Part shown: in pieces, positions 11,336-23,583 of the stretch
Layout of the letters: each line of letters begins with the position of its first letter
Numbering within the stretch: position 1 is the stretch's first letter
Source of the DNA: Rhizophlyctis rosea
Taxonomy: Eukaryota > Chytridiomycota > Chytridiomycetes > Rhizophlyctidales > Rhizophlyctidaceae
Assembly (NCBI GenBank): GCA_027596075.1
Contig: JADGJC010000140.1
Coordinates: 1-64,000, forward strand
Reading direction: 5' to 3'
DNA: 64,000 nt
Translations under genes and position numbers: made by a program
Notes under the pieces: generated by a model
Seen by the model: only the letters and a program-made list of their open reading frames with translations
Told to the model about the DNA's origin: nothing
The model's database searches: none

Positions 11336-13466
11336 ATGCTATTGACCAATCGAGTCTTGTGCGTGCCTTACGTTGCCCACGCTCTATCCGGCCTAGCGAG
11401 CGCCGCACCAAGCTTTGGACTTCCCGGTTTGCTCATAGAAAAGGTTGAACAGCTGCGGCCTGAGGGTTACGACTACATTGTTGTTGGCGGAGGCACCAGT
11501 GGTCTCACCGTTGCCAATCGCCTGACAGAAAATGCGAAGAGTACGTACATGAACATAGCTCAACATGCACATACGTTGTATCTAATGTTCCGCAATAGAG
11601 ACTGTTTTAGTGATTGAAGCCGGCAGCAGTCCCGACAACGATCCCAATGTCCTAGTTCCCGGCAACTTCCAGTTTGTAATCCTGACATGCTTTAAAAAGC
11701 TCCCAGCTGACGAGTATTCCCAAACAGGAACGCGCGTGATGGCCGCTTGTGGGATTACACATCTTTACCCCAGACTGAATTGAACAACCGAACGGCTGCC
11801 GCATGGCCTCCCAAGACGCTTGGCGGCGGGTCCGCCATCAACGGCATGTTCTTTGATCGGGCTTCCAAAGCGGACTACGATGCATGGGAAATTTTGGGTA
11901 ATCCTGGATGGAATTGGGATGGGATGTTGAAGTACTTCAGGAAGGTGACGAGGAACGCTAAGGAAATCCTTGTTGCCCCATCGAGCTCACGTATGGCTAT
12001 GTGCAGTTCGAGACATTCCATCCTGCTACTCCCGAGATCGCGAAAGAGTTCGGCATCCAATGGGACCCGTCTGTTCACGGAAGCTCCGGTCCAGTTCATA
12101 TCAGTTACCCTCCATTCATGTACCCATCCGTCAAGCTCTTTTTCAACGCTCTGAAAGAGATGGGGATCAGCATTGCCCACGACGGCTCAAATGGCAACGC
12201 TCTTGGCGGTTTCTGGGTGCCGAATGCCTTGGATCCGAACACCATGACCCGCAGCTTTGCCAAAACCGCATACAATGACCCAATCGAGAACCGCCGCTCC
12301 AACTACCATCTGCTCCTGGACCACACTGTTACCAAAGTCATTATCGACACCAACCACAAGGTCCCTCGCGCTGTGGGAGTGACATTTGCCCAGAGCCCCA
12401 ATTCCACACCTTACACCGTGCTTGCCAGAAAAGACGTCATCCTTGCCGCAGGGGCATACCATACTCCTCGTCTGCTGAAACTCTCGGGCATCGGCGCCGC
12501 AGATCGTCTCAAAGCCCTTGGCATCGAACCCATCGTCGATCTCCCAGGTGTTGGCGAAAACCTCCAAGACCACGCCATAGTTCCCGCATACTACACTCTC
12601 GGCGTCCCCCCGCCCTTCCCACAGCCCAGCGATATCAGCACCAACGCCACGTACGTCGCGGAGGTGCAAGCACTTTACACCTATTACAAGACGGGGCCGT
12701 TGACAAATGCTGTTTCTAATTCTGTAGCGTTCTTACCTGTCAAGGATTTTGCGTCTATGGAGGATTGGATCAAGATTTTGGAGGTGACTAATGGGCCGGC
12801 GCCGGAGTATTATAAGGATAAGACGTTGATAGCAGGGTGGAAGCGGGCAATGAAGACTTTGAGGGAATTGTTGGCTTCGGATAAGGCGGCGGCGCTTGAG
12901 GTTACTAGTGCAATAGGAGCCCCGGTGCTTGCATTGGAGAGACCGTTCTCCCGCGGATATGTAAGTAGTTCATAATAGCCGATCAAGCTTATTTGTTTTT
13001 CCATCATTGACCTCAACATCTTCGAAAGGTTGACATCGCCTCCTCCAACCCCTGGGAAGCTCCACTGATCGACTGGCGCTCCCTGACCCACCCAGTAGAC
13101 ATCAAGATCCTCACAGCAGGCCTTAAATGGCTGCCAAAACTACTTTCTGCTCCCACCTACCAAGCCCTTCAACCCAGACTCATTGCTCCGGACTTACTCA
13201 GCACACAGTCCGATGAGGCTTTGGAAGCCTTTATTCGTGGAACCGCGCGACCGTCCTTTTATCATCCTTCCGGTACCGCGCAAATCGCCAAGAGGGAGTG
13301 GGGAGGTGTTGTTGATAGCAGGACGATGAAGGTTTGGGGTGTCGATGGGATTAGGGTTGTTGATGCTAGTGTGATTCCGTTTGTGCCTGCGACGCATATC
13401 TGTACCACTGTTTATGCTGTTGCGGAGAAGGCGGCGGATATCATCAAGGCTACTGCTAAGGAATAG
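11336..13466 (+). CDS. GMC-family FAD oxidoreductase, probably secreted
   Basis: Exons 11336-11540, 11599-11671, 11728-11944, 12007-12960 and 13029-13466 join in phase to give 628 residues. A hydrophobic N-terminal leader ending near ASAAPS looks like a signal peptide. The FAD-binding motif is YDYIVVGGGTSG (residues 45-56), followed by VLVIEAG. GMC signature stretches follow: WPPKTLGGGSAINGM, DVILAAGAYHTPRLLKLSGIG and GVGENLQDH. The C-terminal catalytic region has FYHPSGTAQ and PATHICTTVYAVAE, giving the His and second polar residue of the active site. Family members oxidise alcohols, sugars or aryl alcohols with FAD. The substrate cannot be read from sequence, and choline, glucose and aryl-alcohol oxidases are all possible. 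Confidence 0.9.
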
Positions 13467-14279
13467 GCTGGGTTGGTAGATTAAGATACATGCTTGTGCG
13501 TACATGTTCTGGGCAACATTTTATAATATGGAGGTAATAAGTATCAACACCCACGCCGCCACGCGTGCTGACGTGTTGGACCCTGTAATCTCAGGGGTCC
13601 CGCGCGTAATGGCACAGTCATCAACCCCTTGCGTGATCGCAAAAAAGTTTGCATCCCCGATCCAAATTAAATGTTCTATTTTTAGCAACTGGCTCCAGCC
13701 ACTGGGCTTGGGACTATGAGTCATGTCCACGCAGGATACGCTGTACCCAATGTCTGGGCCTGTTGGTTCACTGTGCTTTTGATCATTCATTCAGTGCTTG
13801 TGTGACACCGTATCACCGGTGTCAATTTGGAGTGTGGTCCGGGGAGGCTTGTGCAATTGTATCGCTTGTGTAAACAAACTTTCGTACCCAGGCCCCATTT
13901 CCATCACGAAGCAGCTTGTTCTTTCCCACGCTCAACCATCAACCAAGGCCTGTGAAGGAGAGCTGTTACGTCTGTTTTTAACATTTCGTCAAGCTTATCT
14001 GCCTCCTGAAATAAACGCAATCTTAAGTTTGTCTACCTAACACGGACGCATACTGTGTATAACGTTTCTTGCTCGTGTGGGAATCTTGTGTGTTTTTTCG
14101 CGTTCTGTTGAAAGTGTTCGTCTCAAGACGTTGACCGTCGGAAGGCAGGTGAGTCTATTAGCAAAGTTTCTAGTCTCTCTGTAGCTCGCCATATTTTGAC
14201 GTTCATCAATCACTCACTATTCATGCATTGCAGTATAACATCCGTCCCCATTCATCTGCAACCGTTACCCTTTTGAAAA
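13467..14279. other. Intergenic, no supported gene
   Basis: Lies between the tandem GMC and LigB-type genes. Short frames on both strands are without recognisable features. Confidence 0.5.
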
Positions 14280-15583
14280 ATGCCTATTGTTGGGTGTGCA
14301 ATTCTGCCCCATGGTTCGATGGTTCTTGACCCAGAACGGGAAGGATTACCGGAAGGCGTAGCAGAAATAAGAAACGGATGTCGCGCGGTTGGGGAAACAA
14401 TAGCAACATGGGAACCGGAGCTGGTCGTGCTGTTGACACCACATGGGCTATCAGCAAGCAAGAGTCCAAGACCAGGTATGACTCCTGAAGCCGTGTGCCC
14501 AGCCGCTCGCTTCTCCTCCTCAACATCACCATTCTCCCGCGCTAATGCCACGTCTCCATATGTACCCAAAAATAGGAATATACATGACACCCTCCGCAAC
14601 CGGCACAGCAGAATGGAAAGACCAATATAAAGAATACGAAATGTCCATCCGGATAGACGTCGACGCCGCCCAAAACTTCCTCCACCATCTCGGCACCTAC
14701 GGCGTCGCATGCGTAAAAATAACCGGCACAGAAGCCCCCCTCTTCCGCTCCGAAATCGTCCCCCTTTGGTTCCTCCGCACCCTCGCAACCCTCCGCAAAC
14801 CCCCACGCTTCCTCATCGTCTCGTTACCGACGCCGGTCGGCGGTACGAGTGTCGTGCGAAGTGCGGTGTCGAAAGAGAGGATTGAGGATAATCTGTTGTT
14901 TGGACAGCATTTGCACCGGTTTTTGGCGTATCAGCATCAGAGGGTTGCGGTGGTGTTGAGTGGGGATTTGGCGCATACGCATGCGACGAATTGTGCGGAG
15001 GCGTTGTATTTGCCGGATCCGTCGTGGAAGCTGCCAGTTTCGGATGCGGCGGCGGTGTTTGATGCTATGGTTGAGAAGTGAGTCAAGGGGAGGAGGGCGT
15101 GCAATTGCAGAAAATGCGTTTATATCTTGGCGGAACGAAGATATTGACAATTGCCCAATCATCCAGGTGGGCACAAACCCTAAACCGCGACTTCCTAACA
15201 AAAGACGCGGGAGCCCTCGTCTCCAAAGCAATCTCCTGCGGGTTCGATGGTTTCGTCGTCCTACAAGGTCTAATGGAACGCGAGGGCCTCAAACACTTTG
15301 AATCCCAAATATTTGCTCGCCATAGACCGAGTTACTTTGGGATGATGGCGGCCGTGTTCGCGGTGCCGAGACAGAGCATGGTATGTGCATTGAAAGTTTT
15401 TGTTTTGTCCATTTGTGGGGACCGCTTGGACGTTATGTGTACATGATTTTGCTGACCATTTGTGTGCTTTGCGTTATATAGCTCCGAAAGAGAAAGAGTT
15501 TCCTCATGGCGGCCTTCTCTGGCGACCTCGCCGGCGACCACGCCCAAGCGGATGCGTTCGAAATGATGGGACGCAAATCATGA
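14280..15583 (+). CDS. LigB-like class III extradiol dioxygenase family protein
   Basis: Four exons (14280-14475, 14576-15077, 15167-15380, 15482-15583) give 337 residues. The N-terminus has ILPHGSMVLDP (His11) and LVVLLTPHGLS (His55), and the middle has VLSGDLAHTH. These His-containing strands are typical of the LigB fold, where two His and one Glu bind non-haem Fe(II). Classical members cleave catechol rings; the related Memo and AMMECR1-associated branch has lost or changed this activity. The sequence is closer in style to the stand-alone bacterial 'subunit B' proteins than to plant DODA, so enzymatic function is unproven. Exon 2 shows an abrupt change of codon endings near 14820 (see findings). 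Confidence 0.75.
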
Positions 15584-15782
15584 AGCGGAATCATGAGTGG
15601 TGGTAGTAATTTTTGCCTGTGTGTTCCCTTTCTGCTAATTTGTAATTACTGTAATTAAGCTTCCCCGTTTGCGAAAACATATATAATAAGAAACGAGTGC
15701 ACGTATTTCCATTCCCAAAAGTAACCGGGTATCAGTCTCTATTACAATCTGGATCTCTTCTCAACCGTGATACCTGTCTTCT

Positions 15783-17588
15783 TCATTTCCTGTGATCACC
15801 ACCAACCAAATCACCCCACTTAAGACCCTTCTCCTTCAACTTCTGCGTGACATCATCCTTGATTTCCCTCACGAGTCCAGGACCCTCAAACGAAAACCCA
15901 GTGTAGAGTTGAACCAGACTAGCACCAGCCTTCGCGAACGCAATGGCATCATCTCCAGACCGGACGCCGCCGCAGCCGATGATGGGGACTTTACCGTCAG
16001 TTAGGGTATAGAATTTGCGGATGACGTTTAGGGCGAGGGGGAAGACCGGTGGGCCGGAGAGGCCGCCGGTTTCGCGGGTTATTCTGGGGCCTGGTTTTGT
16101 GAGTGATTTTGAGTGAGTATGGGTTGGTGCTTCGAAGGAGTATTCACGATCAAGAAAATACTTTCTTACCAGTTTGCAAGTTATCCGGTCGCGATATGGT
16201 GGTGTTGCTAATGATGACGCCATCTACTCCAACATCCTTTACTACCGCAGCGATATCAGCAATTTCGTCATCGCTCAAGTCCGGTGCGATCTTTACTAGT
16301 AGTGGTGGGTGGTGAGGGAGCTTTTCGTCCCTCGCCGCTTTGACCTGAATGTCCGGCGTTAAGGATATCTTGCACAACATGGTCCAAAACCCATTTTGAC
16401 ATGCCCACTAACCTCCCGCATCAATTGCTCAATCGGCTCCCTTCGTTGCAACGCTCTCAATCCAGGCGTATTAGGACTACTAATATTCACAACCAAATAA
16501 TCTCCATACGGCCCCAACTCCTCCACACCCTTCACATAATCCTCATTACTCTCCGCCAAACTGATCTTGTTCTTCCCTAAGTTGACACCCAACAATTTGC
16601 CTTCCCTCAGCGAGCGCTGGACGCCGGTAGGTAGAGTGACGATGTAGGCTTCTTTGTGGGATTCGGGGACTTGCGGGTTGGTGAGGGATAGGGAGAAGGC
16701 GTTTCGGTAAAGGAAGTTGCGGAGACGGGATTTGAGGTTTTGTGAGACTTGGGCGTGGCCGTCGGAGTTGAAGCCGTAGCGGTTTATGACGGCTTTGTCG
16801 GTTGGGAGGCGGAACATGCGGGGTTTGGGGTTACCGGGCTGCGTTGGCGTATGATATTCAGATGTCTTGCGATGGGTGTAATGTTTACATTAGCTGTTGA
16901 TTTGTTTACCTGCGGCTTTGGAGTCACGCTCCCAATCTCCACCAATCCAAACCCAAAATCCAGTAATGCGTCGACACCTTCGGCGTTTTTGTCGAATCCG
17001 GCAGCTAGACCGATTGGATTGGAGATTTTGGTGCCCCACAGCTGAGCAAATATCCACAAACGCGTCAGCAAGCAGTTTCTTCCCTATTAACAGCACTGCC
17101 TGTCACACCTCAAGACCCAGTCGCTCGTCATCCGCCACTCTCTCCCGCGGAACCAGTCCCAACTTGCACAACCGAACAGCTAGCTTATGTGCGTCTTCCG
17201 GATCAATGAAAGCGTGAATGAATGGCATGGCGATATAGCGGTAGAATCCTGCACGAGTGTCAGATAGATAGACGAAGAGGAGCCCGCCTACGGCAACGGT
17301 GGTGATGACGCCGAGGGTGGTTTTGATGGCTGCGAAGGGTGAGGATGGCGGAGGAGGTGATGGAGCGACGGTTGAAGCATGACGGTAGGGGATCTGATAG
17401 TCGGAAATATAAGTATAAATTTCCTACAGTGGGATTCTGACTGCCACCTGCAGGCTTACATTTCTGGCTGGCTTGGGAACGCGAGGAGCTGAGGAGGAGA
17501 GTGTTCTTGGAATAGACTGCACACCAAGCCCCTTTGAAAAGGGAGCTCGTGAAAAGAGCAGCGTTGCGATAGGTCTTGGCCGACCCAT
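15783..17588 (-). CDS. Dihydroorotate dehydrogenase, class 2, mitochondrial
   Basis: Six exons on the minus strand (17460-17588, 17109-17393, 16910-17041, 16413-16838, 16170-16344, 15783-16090) encode 484 residues. The N-terminus is an Arg-rich presequence, followed by a Pro-rich linker and one membrane helix ([19 protein letters not shown]). That is the arrangement of quinone-dependent class 2 enzymes of the inner mitochondrial membrane. Core motifs include [31 protein letters not shown] [32 protein letters not shown] with the class 2 catalytic Ser, VIISNTT and [11 protein letters not shown] for FMN phosphate. It catalyses the fourth step of pyrimidine synthesis. The class 2 type distinguishes it from the cytosolic fumarate-dependent yeast URA1. 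Confidence 0.95.
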
Positions 17589-17848
17589 GTTTGTGAGAGA
17601 CCAGGGCTGGGAGGTAGACGATGGCGATGAACGTGTGGGAATGCTGGGTGAGAAGCGCGAAAAATGGAGAGTTGGAAATTTGGAGTGTCTGTCAAACCAG
17701 ACAAACCAAATACGGCGGTTCGAATCGGTGGCCTGTGCCACATCGCAGCAGGGATAAAAATAGGGTGCTCCAGGGTGCTCAAGATCCTCATCCTCCCTGC
17801 ATCTAGCTGCATCTGTTCCCGCTTCCCTGGTATCACTAGCCCAGTACA

Positions 17849-19393
17849 ATGACCACCAATATGCGCGTTCCGTACGTGCGAAACCTCATTGCGCCTGACG
17901 TCCTTCTCGTCGAATCGTCAATTGAAGGCCAGCCGGCAACTCACGTCCCACGTCCCACACGCATGCTTGGCAACCAAGCAGAACACTTGGCCGACATTCA
18001 GGCCCTGCCGGGTCGCTCGATACGCCACCTCGCCCACACGTGCGCCTACTGCAACAACAAAGCTGGCACCTTACTCCGTTGCGCAGCATGCAAACTTGTT
18101 CGATACTGCAACCAAGCTCACCAGCGGGCAGATTGGTCAAATCACAAAGCCCAATGCACCGAAGTTTGGCAGGGAGAGTCTTTCTTTCAAATAGGAGCAC
18201 TTGATGGAAGAATCGTACCGGGTACCTTCTTGATGAAGTAAGTGCTCATTCTCATCTTTCCCAGCAGACAACCAGAACGGGTCTAAACACCTTTCCTGCG
18301 CAGACTGCTCAACATGGAAAGAGCTCTACGCGCATTCCCAACACGAGATACCGTCTTGTTCGCCCTCAAAGATCTCGACCTCGTCTTCATGTACCCAGAC
18401 ACTCACATCAAATTCGCTGCGTGCGAGCACCAGCTGTTCTTGCTGTTGCGCCTCGACCACGACCAGCGCTGCTACGACATGGTGAAGTGGTTCGCAACGC
18501 TCGGTCAGACCTACAACTGGGACCAAATGCCGGAAGAGAGCTTCCTGACCATCCATGGAGCAGACGTGTTCGAAGATGTGGAATACTTGAAGGGCGAGAA
18601 ACGCTTGAGCTTGCTTGTGGCCGTGATCTTGATCAAATACCGACTGTTGATGGACCTTAAAGAGATGACGAGGCGGAGGTTGATGGAAGATTCCGGCCCC
18701 ACTGAGCGACGTGAAGGAAGGCCTCGCCCCAGCTTTGCGCACCTCAACATCACTTACCACTCCTCCATCTTCGCCCTCGCAACCGGCTCCGAACACGCTG
18801 CAGACAATTTAGCGCACATCACTCTCGACCGTCAAATCAGCGCCCTTTTCAAACTCGTGAACAGCGCCAACGCGCACTTCTGGAAGACCCTTCTCAGCCC
18901 TGAAGGTTGTACGTACCAAACACCTCTCAATGCGCCTGCGACAGGGAGCTTGGAGGAGGCGCAAGCGGTGCTGCCGAAGTGCTTTGATGCTTGGATGGAG
19001 ACGGATGGGGCGATGGAGTGGCCGAGGGAGAAGGTGAAGGGCAACGGTGAACATTCAGAGAGGGTGCTTGGGGGCTTGGGAGTGCGGACTAGACAGCGGC
19101 AGGGACAGGGACAGGGGCAGCATCAGCAGGGTGCGGGGATGTCGTTGGGGATGTTGGGGATGTTGGGGCAGCAGGGACAGCAGCAAGGACAGGTAGGGAC
19201 CGGCACGGGGTCGGTGCAGCAGCAGCCGTCCTTGGGTGTGCCGACGACGTTGCCTCCAATGACGTTTGGGAGTGCGGCGGCGGGGATGGGACAAGGGCAG
19301 GGGCATCAGACAAGGCAGGAAAGCGTGGTTGATATTTTGCATCGGTTGCAGCAGTTGCAGCAGTTGCAGGAAAGTATTTCGAGGGATGTTTAA
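17849..19393 (+). CDS. MYND zinc-finger protein with Gln/Gly-rich tail
   Basis: Two exons (17849-18237 and 18304-19393) give 492 residues. A complete MYND finger lies at residues 65-103: ligands C65, C68, C78, C81, C87, H91, H99 and C103. H91 replaces the usual sixth Cys. MYND fingers bind proline-rich partners. No SET domain follows, so it is not a SMYD methyltransferase. The middle part (about 150-320) is an unrecognised globular region. The tail from about 380 is low-complexity Gln/Gly/Met and ends in a short Q-L-Q-Q-L helix. It starts 260 bp from the divergent DHODH gene and may share its promoter region. Function unknown beyond protein binding. Confidence 0.8.
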
Positions 19394-19837
19394 GAAAAGT
19401 TGGAAGGAAGTGGGTTTGTGGGTCCATTTATGCATGAAATTGCGTATTGCGTGCGTGAATCATGTACGTTCAATGTGAATTGCTATGCATCAACATTATG
19501 ATTGGTGCCAATATTCTCATTGCGATGTGTTCCTGTGTGACACCTCTGAACGAGCTTTGTTGCATGAGGATCCCATTTCTATCTTTTGAATTTGTAATGT
19601 TGTAGGAATGACCTTTGAGATGGATTGTATAAGCAACTTCACTTGCTGCTGCGTGGCAAGAGTTTAGAACCGTATGCATTACAGTTTTGTGTCTGGAGAC
19701 TTCGACTAGCACTACAGCCTTCGTTTCCATAGGTATATGTAGTGTACGTAGCATAGGTATGGGAAAGAAATCAGATTCACCTTGCCCAACAGAGAATCCT
19801 GTAGGTATGCTAAACATCAAAGTCGTTACAAGCAGCA
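19394..19837. other. 3' intergenic region between convergent genes
   Basis: Contains the 3' ends of the MYND gene (+) and the racemase gene (-). No other gene is supported. Confidence 0.6.
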
Positions 19838-20704
19838 TTATCTCATTCTAGCCATAGCGGCCGCCTGCTCAATAGCAGCACGCACACCATCCACCACCGG
19901 AACATAATCCAGTCTATTCTTCCCTCCCCTATCCTTCCTAATCTGCAACGCATCATTGACGCCCCTCTGCAGTCGACTCTGCCAAAGCGTCATACCAGCA
20001 CACCCAAGCAGAATCACCTCCGCGCCCTTCTCGATCAGATCTAATGACTTCTCCATCAGGATCCGGTACACCCTCTCCACATTATCTGCGTAATCCGAAC
20101 AACTGACACCATCCCTGTTGCCATCGTCTCCGCCACCGTCGAGTTCTAATACTCCGATACCGGTGCCTCTAACACCAACACAACGAGCAGGATCCACACC
20201 ACCACCCGAGAGCATGCCCTTCATCATGATGTCCTCCCACTGCACGCCCGTCGTGACAATCCCGAACTTCGAGCCAAGCTGCAACGCAGCGTAGAAGGAA
20301 GACTCGAAAATCCCCACAATAACGGGTGTGGAAGGGTATGCTGGATGCGCACGCAATGCGGAACGGAGAGCGCTGACGAGTGGATGGGGTGAATAACATC
20401 CTACGATGATGCCAGCGTAGTGGTTGATTGGGTGGGAGAGGCCTTGCGGGGCGGACTTTGTGGGGCCGAAACCGAGGCCGTCGAGAACGGCTGAGGTGGA
20501 GAGACGGGCATCTTCTTCGTTATTGATGCTGGATGGGGAGGGGGTTGGGGCGGTGTAGTAATGGAGTTCGATGTCGGGTGAGATGGTGGTGAGGGTTTGG
20601 GCTACGCCATCTGTCATGCTTTGGGAGGAGTTGGGGTTGATGAAGAGGATTAGGAGGGGTTTGGCCGTGGATGGGGTTGGTAGGGTCATGGTTGTTGGTG
20701 TCAA
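19838..20704 (-). CDS. Asp/Glu/hydantoin racemase family protein (DCG1-like)
   Basis: Intronless frame of 288 residues. It opens with LLILFINPNSSQSMTDGVAQTL, the N-x-N-[ST] signature of hydantoin/allantoin racemases. The two catalytic cysteines of the family are present: C103 in GIIVGCYSPHPL and C235 in EVILLGCAGMTLW. Such enzymes racemise hydantoins, allantoin or related cyclic amides; yeast DCG1 is the nearest fungal relative I know and is nitrogen-regulated. Its neighbour is a divergently transcribed NCS1 permease, a family that imports allantoin, hydantoin, uracil and related compounds. That context supports a role in ureide or hydantoin use as a nitrogen source. The substrate is inferred, not shown. 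Confidence 0.85.
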   Translation of the reverse strand: MTPTTMTLPTPSTAKPLLILFINPNSSQSMTDGVAQTLTTISPDIELHYYTAPTPSPSSINNEEDARLSTSAVLDGLGFGPTKSAPQGLSHPINHYAGIIVGCYSPHPLVSALRSALRAHPAYPSTPVIVGIFESSFYAALQLGSKFGIVTTGVQWEDIMMKGMLSGGGVDPARCVGVRGTGIGVLELDGGGDDGNRDGVSCSDYADNVERVYRILMEKSLDLIEKGAEVILLGCAGMTLWQSRLQRGVNDALQIRKDRGGKNRLDYVPVVDGVRAAIEQAAAMARMR

Positions 20705-21753
20705 ATTTTTGTTGGTTGTTGAGTCGCTAGTCTCCTTCGATGTGTATAATATTTACGTGCGTATGCGGGTGGAAAAGATGGACTTGCCATGAAAGGTGTA
20801 TTTATGACTGCATGTGGCTCCTTTTGCCTCTTGGCGAGGCAAGATTGTGAACTTAGCTGCAAGGATAGCTAAGGATGGACATGTGACGATCTACTGCCCC
20901 GTTGACATTTTTCCAGGGAAAATGTTGAAGCGGTGTCTCCATCCCGTTGATGATCATGATCTCTAAGCCAACCATTCGGAGTTTCGAGTATCAAAGTTTC
21001 TGGGAACATGTCCCAACAGAGAAGAACACGCACTCTAAGCCTGGACCTCACCTTTCGGCATGTCCGATGGCCGACTTTTTGGTTTTTTCATCAGAGCGCC
21101 TACCGTATTCACCTTGTCTTCCGACTATCTTTCCACTCTGATGGAGAAAAGATGCACATTTGAATCCTCCAAGGAAAAACTACGGCGCGTCTTACGTGCC
21201 CAACACGAGGGTCCCTCCGGGGTCTCCGCCGTCTGATAAGAAGCTTGCATAAGTAGCGCGCAGAGCACCTGACGCAGATGGCTTCCTAACAAACCGTGGA
21301 AGATAGAACGCGCGTAGCCACGGGGAGACATGTCGAAGTCGCTGTGCCTCCACGCGTTCATGCGTTTGCTTGCCCGTTTCAGATTGTCTCTCGCTCTCTC
21401 CTGCTCTCCTGCCACTCCCGTAATCGAGCAGTGTCTGTTCATCGGTGCCCAACTTTCTGTCTCGCATTTCGTTACGATAATCGCGGGTTGTCCATATGGA
21501 AGCAGCTGTAAACTTGTCCATACTTGAAGGATGCAGTGGGGAGTTAAGGATGCATGAAATGGGTGGAGTAGGTCTCCACCACTGCTATCTTTGAGAACAG
21601 GAGGAAACCCGCGAGAAAGTCCATCAAACTGAAAACGAACATATAAAGGACGTGAAGACCCCCAACAACCTTCCACTCCAAAAAAACAACGTGCAGCCCC
21701 TCATCTTAGCCCGACCGCACTACTGCCCGCCCATAGGGTCCCTCCCACCAATA
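20705..21753. promoter_or_regulatory. Shared divergent upstream region, racemase and permease
   Basis: About 1.05 kb separates the two divergent start codons. It contains one GATAAG (21235-21240) and a GATAAT (21475-21480), compatible with GATA-type nitrogen regulators. One such hexamer in 1 kb is close to chance expectation, so this is weak evidence. No gene is supported inside the interval. Confidence 0.35.
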
Positions 21754-23583
21754 ATGACCACCGAACCCCGCAAACGCTCCCTCCTCACCAAGCTGGCGGT
21801 GCCAGACTCGGAACACTACTCCCACAAAGAGCTCTTCCTCAACAACCACGATCTCAAGCCCGTGGAGCTTGAGCGCCGCCAGTGGGGATGGATCAACTTC
21901 TTCAACTTCTGGATGGCTGACGCGTTCAACGTCAACACGTTCCAGATTGCTAGTGCTATGATTGTTGCGGGTCTTTCGTGGTGGCAGGCGTGGATTTGTG
22001 TGTGGATTGGGTATGGGCTTGTGGCATGTTTCGTTGCTGCTAATGGACGGGCTGGTGAGTTCTTGAACGGTTTGCATCGGTTTTGGGGTTGTTTGCAGTC
22101 GACTGATTGCGATTGAATGTGCAGGTGCCGTCTACCACGTCGGGTTCCCTCCATATGTCCGTGCGAGTTTCGGTGTCCTTGGTGCATTCTGGCCAGTCTT
22201 CAACCGTGCTTTGATGGCTTGTGTTTGGTATTCCGTGCAGGCATGGTTGGGTGGACAATGTATTGTGTAAGTTGTACAGCGTGTTTTCTCACACTTCAGC
22301 ATGCTCAATAGCTAATGTTTATCACCATGCACAGTCTCATCCTCCGAGCATTGGCTCCCTCCTTCGGCACTTTGACCAACACCATGTCCGAATCCTCCGG
22401 CACCAACACCCGTGACTTCATTGGGTTCATCCTCTTCTGGCTTCTCAGCTTGCCCGCCTTGTACTTCCCCGTGCACAAGATTCGCCACCTCTTCACCGTC
22501 AAGACCATCGTCGTGCCCGCAGCCGGTATTGCCTACTTGATCTGGATCATTGTCAAGGCAAAGGGTATTGGTCCCATCATCCACCAACCCGCTACCGTCT
22601 CCGGCACCGCATGGAGCTGGGCTATGGTCAACGGCATCATGTCCGCCATCAACAACTTCGCTACCCTCGTCGTCAACGACCCGGACTTCACCCGTTTCGC
22701 CCGCAAGCCTTCTGATGCCTTGTGGTCGCAAATTATCGCCATTCCCTTCTCCTTCGGGTTCACCTCCTTGATCGGTATCCTCGTCTCCTCCGCCTCCACC
22801 GTCATCTTCGGCGAGACCATCTGGTCCCCTCTTGACCTTCTTGGCCGCATCTTGGACGAGGACCCGTATAATAGTGGTGCCCGTGCTGGTGTCTTCTTCA
22901 TTGCCCTTGCTTTCTCCTTGGCCCAACTTGGTGTCAACATTGCCGCCAACTCCATCTCCGCCGGCTCTGACCTCACCGCCCTCTTCCCCCGCTTCATCAA
23001 CATCCGTCGTGGATCCTTCTTCTGTGCCATCTTGGCCCTCCTTATCCAACCCTGGCAATTGATGAGCTCCTCCAACAGGTTCACGTCCTACCTGTCCTCC
23101 TACTCCCTCTTCCTCTCCTCCATCGCTGGTGTCATGTTGACTGACTACTTGCTTGTCCGCCGTGGTCGCCTCAACGTGCCCGACCTCTACACCTTCGACA
23201 AGCACGGCTCCTACTGGTACACCTTCGGTATCAACTGGCGATGCGTTGTTGCCTACCTTGCTGGTATCATCATCAACCTTACCGGATTCGTCGGAGACGT
23301 CAGCGGCAACCCCGATTTAGTCCCCATCGGTGCCACCCGTGTCTACCAAGTTGCGTTCTTCGCCGGCTTTGGTGTTGCAAGTGTTGTCTACTACGTTCTT
23401 TGCCGGATCTTCCCTATCCCCGGCATGGAGCTCTCTGGATGGCACGAGGACCTTGAGTACGAGCCTGATGCGCCTCGGCCCAAGGATGAGGAGATGTATG
23501 TGTCCGTTGAGTCCGGCGTTATTGCCCCTTCCGTGAAGGGTGACAAGGAGGACACTGCGGCGCACAAGACGTACGTCGCATAG
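21754..23583 (+). CDS. NCS1 nucleobase/allantoin/hydantoin permease
   Basis: Three exons (21754-22054, 22125-22266, 22335-23583) give 563 residues with about 12 hydrophobic segments. NCS1 (FUR4/DAL4/Mhp1-type) features include NHDLKPVELERRQWGWINF near the N-terminus, FNVNTFQIASAMIVAGLSWWQ in TM1, GVLGAFWPVFNRALMACVWY, the central NNFATLVVNDPDFTRFAR stretch and QLGVNIAANSISAGSDLTALFP. The cytosolic C-terminus is acidic and charged. The permease brings nucleobases, allantoin or hydantoins across the plasma membrane with protons or Na+. The adjacent divergent racemase favours allantoin or hydantoin over uracil. Codon usage is strongly C-ending, suggesting high expression. Confidence 0.92.

Noticed and set aside
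16345..16412. ATCCTTAAC upstream of a DHODH acceptor, like a U12 branch site
   Set aside because: The donor of this intron is GTTAGT, a U2-type sequence, so the intron is probably a normal U2 intron with a TTAAC branch site.
17700..17730. GGTTCGAATC B-box-like sequence
   Set aside because: No A box or cloverleaf can be drawn; it lies in the DHODH/MYND divergent promoter region.
22312..23205. 297-residue minus-strand Gly/Asp/Glu-rich frame opposite the permease
   Set aside because: Antisense shadow produced by the strongly C-ending codons of the permease exon.
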